Below, piece by piece: positions 53,797-64,000 of a stretch of DNA of 64,000 bases (positions are counted from its first letter, which is position 1; each line of letters starts with the position of its first letter). The stretch is from Gavia stellata (Eukaryota > Chordata > Aves > Gaviiformes > Gaviidae). Made by a program: the position numbers and the translations under genes. The DNA lies in the NCBI RefSeq assembly GCF_030936135.1, contig NC_082612.1:15669001-15733000 (forward strand), read 5' to 3'. The notes beneath the pieces were generated by a model. The model was not told where the DNA came from. It made no database searches and saw nothing but the letters and a program-made list of their open reading frames with translations.

Positions 53797-56548
53797 CCGT
53801 CCCTTCCCCGGCTGGCACTGCCCGCACATGCAGTTCGCTGTCTCTGGCGAGTTGCACGTCATCTTCCAGCGCTTTGCTTTTTTGTCAGCCGTCCCGGGCC
53901 GTGCAGCAGCACGGGGTGAGGAGAAAACCTTTCCTTCTGCTGCTGGGCTCCGCCGCAGGAACGGCTTTCGTGTGGAGAGCCTCCGCCGCCTCCCCGTGTT
54001 GGGGTGGCCGGGGTCCGGGGGAGGGAAGGCCGGTGTTTTTCCCCTGTGAAAGCAGGGGCTGCTTCTTCAGGAGGAAAAAAGACACGTTATGCCTTATTTT
54101 GGGGAAAGTTAATATCCGTGTGCATGCTTGAGAGGTGAGGAGATGAAGACTTCTTGCAGGTTTTATGAGGTAATAGGGTAAGGCTGTTTTTTGCAAGCTT
54201 ATGGGTAAAAGCAAAAGAAAGACTGGGCAGGGCTTTTCTCTAGGACCAGGGTAGTGTTTCCTCTCTGGCATGCACTTAGTTATTTCACCTGCAAGTTTCC
54301 ATGACAGTCTTCAAGTTCTAATCTAAGTTTCTCTGCTATGGTTTCCTAAACTCTAATCCTAAACAAGTGGTCGTGAAATACCTCTGTAGTTTTCATGTGG
54401 TAGATTGCTAATTTATGGGCTTACTCCCATGCGTTTTACTTCGTGTTAAAAGGCAATATTAAAGATTCAGCGATAATTAATGCTGTTCAGCACCAGCTAA
54501 ACACACCCACTCACTATGCTGCGTCAGTGTATTTGACCATATGCTTTTCATGTTAACATTGTGCTTATTTTCATATTCATGTCATGCCTTGTGAGTAATA
54601 TAATGAGTTAAATACAGCAGGGAGGTTTGGAGCTTGTTTAAACTTCTTTTTGCACATTGTCTCAGTTTCTAAAATAAATGTCAAAACCTTAAACATAGAC
54701 TAGTTCGTAATTCTTAGATTTTGTTTGTACTTGTAGCATTTACTGTTATTTCTGCTTTGACACTTAGAAATATAGTGATCTCCCATATGCAGTTTGAAAA
54801 TCTGTTGTCCTTCATTTAAATTTTCTTTGGGTATTCTAGTTCTTAACTTTCTTCTTCTTGTTACAGAGTGACTGTATGTAGTCCATTAGCAATGGATTGA
54901 GAGATGATTCCTGAGGTTAATTATTTTCAGAGGAACATTCAAATCCTACTCGTTCTCACTTCTTCCCACAGCATTTATCTTTGAGGTCTGATGCAATGTA
55001 ATTTAATAAAATGTTAACTGTTTTTCTGCAAAGTAACTGAAGTATGGCTCAATTCTGAACACAGACCTCACCTTCACATCATTTAATTGAATTGTCTTTG
55101 GTTATGTTTCAGTCGTCATTTACGTTTTTAATGTTTCTTTGTTTAAATCTGAATAATTCAATGCAATTACAAATCCTTCTTGGTCATAATTGACTTGACT
55201 TACTAAATTCTAATATAATGCTAATGCCTGTGAAAGAAATAAATGTTGGTATTTTCTAATGGAAGTACATCACATTTGTTGTACAGATTGTACATTACTT
55301 TGCCTTTTGCGACAGGTAGCAAGGTCTGCTTACATGCTGCTTTTTTTTTTTTTTTAATTTTCGTCTGGTGTGTCAGAGATAGCAGCAGCTGTGTCAGAGA
55401 GCCTAAGAACACTGACATAAAATGCTTGTGATAAAGTGTTTCGTGTCTTATTTTTAGACATGTTTTAGTGTTTGTCTTAAGTGTCATAATTGGACATAAT
55501 GGACAACTGTCAAGTCTTTAGAACTTTTTTTTTGCTAGCAGTTGTTATTCCTTCTCTCATTCTTTCACCTGTGTCATCAGTCCGTCGTTCTGGAAAGATT
55601 TTCTGTTGTCACTCCATCAGAATTCACTAATTCAAGATAATGCTTTACTCTGTAGTTAGTAACAAATCAATATTTTCGCACATGAACTTAAATGCTTCTG
55701 AATACCAGTTTCTCCTGCCATTAAACTGCTGACTATACTTAACAATTGCTGGTATGCTGTACTGTAGCGTATGCATGTTGTATGTGTTGCTGACCTGTGT
55801 TCACTGTGTTGAGAGTTCTGCTGTCTGCACCTTGAAATCAGATGATCTTATTCAGTATGTTAATTTAAATGCCACCAAAGCAACTGCATAAAAATATCTA
55901 ACTTGACTTCAGCCTGGTTTTGGGCAGTGGTGTTTAATTTGCTCTAGACTGTCAGTTCTAAGTAGAAATTATTGTTTTCTCTTGTGGACAGTTATCATCA
56001 TAGACATCAGGACAGTCCTGGAAGTATTGCAGAACTAAGAGAAGTCACAAATATTTTTTTATTGAACATGGTTTAACGCCACAGCAGAGTTTTGGATAAA
56101 CTGACACTTCCGTCATGTAGATGGGAGTAGGGAGGTACGAGTGTATGTCTCTGTGCCAGTTCATTAATTCTATTACCCCCACCAAGTACTTTATAAATGC
56201 TTGGTGTTCTTACTTTGGTGGCCCCTTCAAAACTCTTCACACAGATGGGCGCTTTCCCATATCAGTAAGTTAGAAGAAAAAGAAAAATCTCAGGCTGTTT
56301 TATTACTTACCAACCACGGTCTGATTCAGCAGTGGGTAGTAGTATAAGCTTTAGTCTGATTATCCCACCAAGACTGGGTGGAAAGCTTGTTGAGGTAGAT
56401 GGCAAAACCTAATTGTTTCAAGCCATATTTGACGTAGTCTTTTAGAGCAACCCTCATCCCGTTCTCCTGCTTTGGTGCTTTAAGCTAAACACCAGCCTGG
56501 AAGGGCGGATGGCTGAGGGGAGTTTGTCTGGTCTGCTGTCTGTACGGC

Positions 56549-56835
56549 TCAGGCAGTAACCTCGAACAGTGGTTTGGGAGGTTGGATAGGGGAGGCAAGC
56601 TCCTGAAGTACGGCAGCTTTGTCTTCTAGAGCTTGCTTTTGTAACCCATAGAAATAGTTTACATGCTGGTTAGAGCTGAGATAACTAGCAAGGAAAGCCC
56701 TGCCCGGAAGGTAGACGGTGTGGTCTGTCTGCTCAGGGTACTCAGCCACACAGGCGTTGTTGGAGAAAGGGCTGACGCAGATTAGGCACTTCCCTTGGGA
56801 AACCAAAGAGAGAGTGAGTGATTCACCCCCAAATA
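56549..56835 (-). other. Unassigned protein-like open frame inside ABCE1 intron 1, antisense
   Basis: A stop-free minus-strand frame of about 95 codons in DNA that is locally GC-richer than its surroundings. Its translation has a balanced, protein-like composition, with two close cysteines (KCLIC), then AEYPEQTDHTVYLPGR, an acidic-basic helix-like part (LQKQALEDKAAVLQELA) and a proline-rich end (SPIQPPKPLFEV). After the TGA at 56549 the same frame runs on for 23 more codons. The best ATG/TTG start is not compelling and no poly(A) tail or flanking repeats are seen. I do not recognise the family. It could be an exon of an antisense transcript, a decayed retrocopy or mobile-element fragment, or chance. 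Confidence 0.25.
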
Positions 56836-58896
56836 CTCTGTGCGCTGCGAACTACAGGACTTTTATGAAAAGCACTGGGATATATTCCCAGAGAATGTGT
56901 CTTTATTTGAGGCACTGACAAAATCCGGTATCTGTCTCCTAGAAAATTACCCTGACTCAAACATCCTTAGAGTTTTTAAGAATAAGGCTTTCTTTTTTTT
57001 CTTATGTAAGAAAAATGTATTAAAGTGAGAATTGCAAACCCGTTATTCCATGCCTGGTAGCCTGGCCTATGGATGTAATTGCAATCTTCAGCCCTACTTT
57101 GTCAATCTGGTCTGAAGATACACAACTGTAAAATCACTTTTTAATTTTATTTTAAATATTGAGTCATTTTTTTGAAAACATCAATATGTTATTAGGATTT
57201 TTTGGCTTAGGAAATGTTAAAAGATAGAAGAAAAAAAAATTGAAATATTAAAAGCAGAAACTGCCACCATAAGGTTGGCAGTGTGACTGATAATTACTTT
57301 CATTTATATCTGATGAAGAATATCTTTAGACATTAGTTTAAAATTACTTTCGAAATTGAAAAGAGCAGTAAGACTACCACTTTTAAAAGGAACGACTTAA
57401 AATATTCATAACTATGGTAATAATGGATTTAAAGATAAAATAACATCTTCATTTCTGACCTTTGCTCCCTGTTAGATGCCAGTCTCTTCCTTTCTTTCCT
57501 ATTACAGTAGTATCTGTACGATTTCTTCCAACTAAAGTTCACAGGTGGGTTTAGGGAAGGATGGGATTTAACATGATAAAGGTGCCATAGACCTATTTTA
57601 TTCTTGCTTCTTTCAGGAGATGGAAAGTCACAACCTTCATGTAATAGCCATATGTAGTAAATAGTCTCTAAACCACTGCAGGCTACTTTAGCAACTAAAG
57701 ATGAACTGGACATCCAACAGAAAATACTGTCTGTCATCTGCAATATCTTGTAAACTTCCGAGAGCCTCATAATTCAGTTGTCTTTGTTGTTCTGAAGCAG
57801 GAGTGAGTGGAGGGAGTTGTCCTTAGGTGTGTGTTGCTCACAGGAAGATAAAGGCCTTGTTATTGTTATTCTCAGTACTATGTGTGAATATGGTAAAGGA
57901 AATACAAATGCACTTTAACATACATTCCACCTTTTTTTATCTATCGAGACTTAAATTTGTAATTCTTTGCCCTTCCCTCCCTTCTGCTACAATTGTTAAC
58001 ATAAATTCCCAGTACAATCCAGTGTTTGTCAGTGTGCATTGCAGGTATCTAAGCAAGGGAAGAGACAGTTATGTGAAGGAATACAAGTTGTGATTTCACT
58101 CCTTCGAGTGCCTTTATTTGCAATTTCAGGAATATTTAATGATCTAGTACTCCAAGACCTTTCTCTTCTAAAAATAAAGTAATTTTATAAAGAATCTTGC
58201 CTATTTTTATTGGAATATATTACAATCATAGATACCATATTAGGAAATGCATAATGTAAGTGTAGTTTTTCAAATACTAATGAAACTCAAGATAAAAGAA
58301 TCAAACATCATCATGTATGTCTGTTCACGTTGTCTGGATTACTTTTCTCTATGCAACTACAAATTTTCACTTTGAAAACTAGTTTAAATTTTACACTATT
58401 TTAATCATTTAATATAGAATGTTGGCATACAGTTTGCAAAATGGATATTCTAATCAGATTCTTGGAGTAATAGTTGTAGTCACAATTGGACTTTACCAGA
58501 CACTATAGCATGAACAACGTTACTTTACACAAGGCAGCTTGTAAAGCTGAAATTTGCAGCAGTCTGGATTCTTCTGTTCTTACTACGACATGCTTTTCTT
58601 GGAAACAAATACATTCTCAGGTATAATCACAGTTTTATTTTACAGTGCTGAAATAGTAATGGAATGGAAGGCTGATGTTAAAGATCAGTGCAGTTATTTA
58701 GACATCAGTACCCTTACTACTTGTATCTTGAGACTTTGTCCTGTTTGCTGTCTTGCTTAAAAGAGGAAAAAATCAAAGAATGTTGCTTTTTTTCATCTCT
58801 GAATTCTGCTGGTAATAACTTCAGATACGTATGTTCTTCTCTGTGCTTCTGTGCTATGAATAATTATGTTGTCTTTTGGACTTTTTTTTTCTTCAG

Positions 58897-62930
<4,034 letters not shown>

Positions 62931-64000
62931 GTAAGTAGTTTTGTAAAGTCAAACTTCAAAGCATTTGAGAAATTCATATTTACTGAAAAAATAAAGTTAC
63001 TACTAATGACATAGCAGATTTAAATTATACCAATTTAAAAAAAAGATAAGAAAGTAAAGATGCTTTAGTTTAAAGCCTAGGGCTTGCTGTAAGCATATCT
63101 GAACCAATGCAAATAATACTTTCTAGTGGCAAAGGCAAACTAATTGATACATGCTAGTTAACAGAATCTAATGTAGTTTCTGTTTCATGGTAGAAAGTGT
63201 TTATTTTTAAGTCTGGAAAAATTCCAGTTACCATCTGCTGCTCTTGCTTGCTTACAACTGGCAAAATCTTAGCATCCTCTCTTGTGAGAACCATTGCATA
63301 TGGAAAATATTATCCAAGTGCAAAAAACTTGGGATTTTTCCCCCCAAAAAAGCTGTATATAGCTAATTATAATGGGAGTAATACTGACTTCTGAGAACAA
63401 TGCAGTTAATAGGAAGAACATCTGCATAGTCCACCCCTGGTAATTTTTTGTAGGTGTTTTGAATTCAGTTGTTATTAAATTCAGGTGTTCATTTAGGTGT
63501 CACTAAATTAACAATAGGGTTCTTTTTTGGTAGATGTGGGTGGTAAAGGTGGGGCTGCATTGCACCACCAAGAGCGTGGTCTTTGGGTCCCACTTAACTT
63601 ATTAGTGAAACACTGTATTCTTGAAATGTATATTCTGATGAGAAAATACTGTCTTTGCCCATTTGCTGTAATAACATTTGGGGGACTTGATATTCCTGAA
63701 AATCAGAACTCTTCAGCCAGGTCTAACAAGAAACACTTTTAAAACTGGTATAGTTTCTTTTTAGAGCCAGAAATCTTTACCAAATGTGTGGTGGAAAAAC
63801 AAATAGAAATGCAATCCTTCTGCACGATAAGAAGCAACAATACAAATTAATCAGATAATGCTGCAGAGGAGCTGTAACTTGCTGTGACTTACAAATAGCA
63901 TTATGATGCTTCCATATAAACGGAACACTTACTTTACTTCTTTCTGTTTTTTCCTTTGTGTAGGATGTCTGCTGTGATTATACATGTTTCTGTAGGTAAT
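62931..64000 (+). other. ABCE1: ABCE1 intron, continuing past the window edge
   Basis: At least 1.07 kb. No sequence encoding the next expected segment (DLTHLKERNVEDLSGGE) was found, so the remaining exons lie to the right. The open frames at 63197-63394 and 63527-63742 are chance. Confidence 0.85.

Larger units (their letters stand above)
52260..54010. promoter_or_regulatory. CpG island and head-to-head promoter of ANAPC10 (-) and ABCE1 (+)
   Basis: GC content and CpG density rise sharply near 52.26 kb and fall back to AT-rich DNA near 54.01 kb; this is the only such island in the window. It lies exactly between the divergent ANAPC10 and ABCE1 genes and must hold both starts. GC boxes of the GGGCGG type occur at about 52.82-52.93 kb, and two YY1-type cores lie at 53.07 and 53.26 kb. 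No classical TATA box is placed convincingly (a lone TTTAAAAG near 52.81 kb is the nearest), which suits a dispersed housekeeping promoter. Exact transcription start sites cannot be read from sequence. Long open frames on both strands here, up to 290 codons, are caused by the absence of AT-rich stop codons. Confidence 0.9.
53387..58896 (+). other. ABCE1: ABCE1 first intron (about 5.5 kb)
   Basis: Extends from the inferred first-exon donor to the acceptor TTTTTTTTTCTTCAG at 58896. The first 600 bp is still CpG island, including a G16 run; the rest is AT-rich. It contains a locally GC-richer patch at about 56.45-56.95 kb with protein-like open frames on both strands (listed separately). No other element was recognised. 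Confidence 0.65.

Noticed and set aside
52245-54131. Many long ORFs on both strands in the CpG island, including a 290-codon minus-strand frame at 52985-53857
   Set aside because: They overlap in several frames, are rich in Ala, Gly, Pro and Arg, and arise because GC-rich DNA lacks stop codons. They span the predicted promoter and splice sites.

Overview
This 64 kb window is vertebrate nuclear DNA, almost certainly from a bird. It is AT-rich and intron-rich, with one sharp CpG island. Two CR1 LINE 3' ends carry the tandem ATTCTATG tail typical of avian CR1 elements. No bacterial, plasmid or phage-like organisation is present. Only two protein-coding genes can be supported, and both are broken into short exons, so nearly every long open reading frame in the window is spurious.

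Layout: 1 to about 15.84 kb is intergenic DNA downstream of ANAPC10. It holds repeat relics, a (GT)n microsatellite and an unusual 22-bp perfect inverted repeat. From about 15.85 to about 52.6 kb lies ANAPC10 on the minus strand, with four coding exons (46185-46071, 44661-44571, 43779-43659, 16187-15957) that join to exactly 185 codons plus stop. A 27.5 kb intron separates its last two exons, and an upstream non-coding exon is inferred in the CpG island. From about 52.26 to 54.01 kb is a CpG island acting as a head-to-head promoter. From there to the right edge is ABCE1 on the plus strand, with a long first intron and then six coding exons (58962-59064, 59376-59461, 60002-60099, 60483-60600, 62564-62701, 62861-62930). 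These encode residues 1-204 and the first base of codon 205; the rest of the gene lies beyond the window.

The two genes share a promoter but not a pathway. ANAPC10 is the DOC-domain substrate co-receptor of the anaphase-promoting complex. ABCE1 is the iron-sulphur ABC ATPase that splits ribosomes. Both are essential housekeeping functions, consistent with a broadly active CpG-island promoter. The same ANAPC10-ABCE1 head-to-head pair is known from mammals, so this is conserved synteny.

I found no convincing new biological system. The observations most worth checking are a short upstream ORF that overlaps the ABCE1 start codon out of frame, the 22-bp inverted repeat at 12.5-12.8 kb, an old antisense L3/CR1-like LINE in ANAPC10 intron 1, and an unassigned protein-like reading frame inside ABCE1 intron 1.
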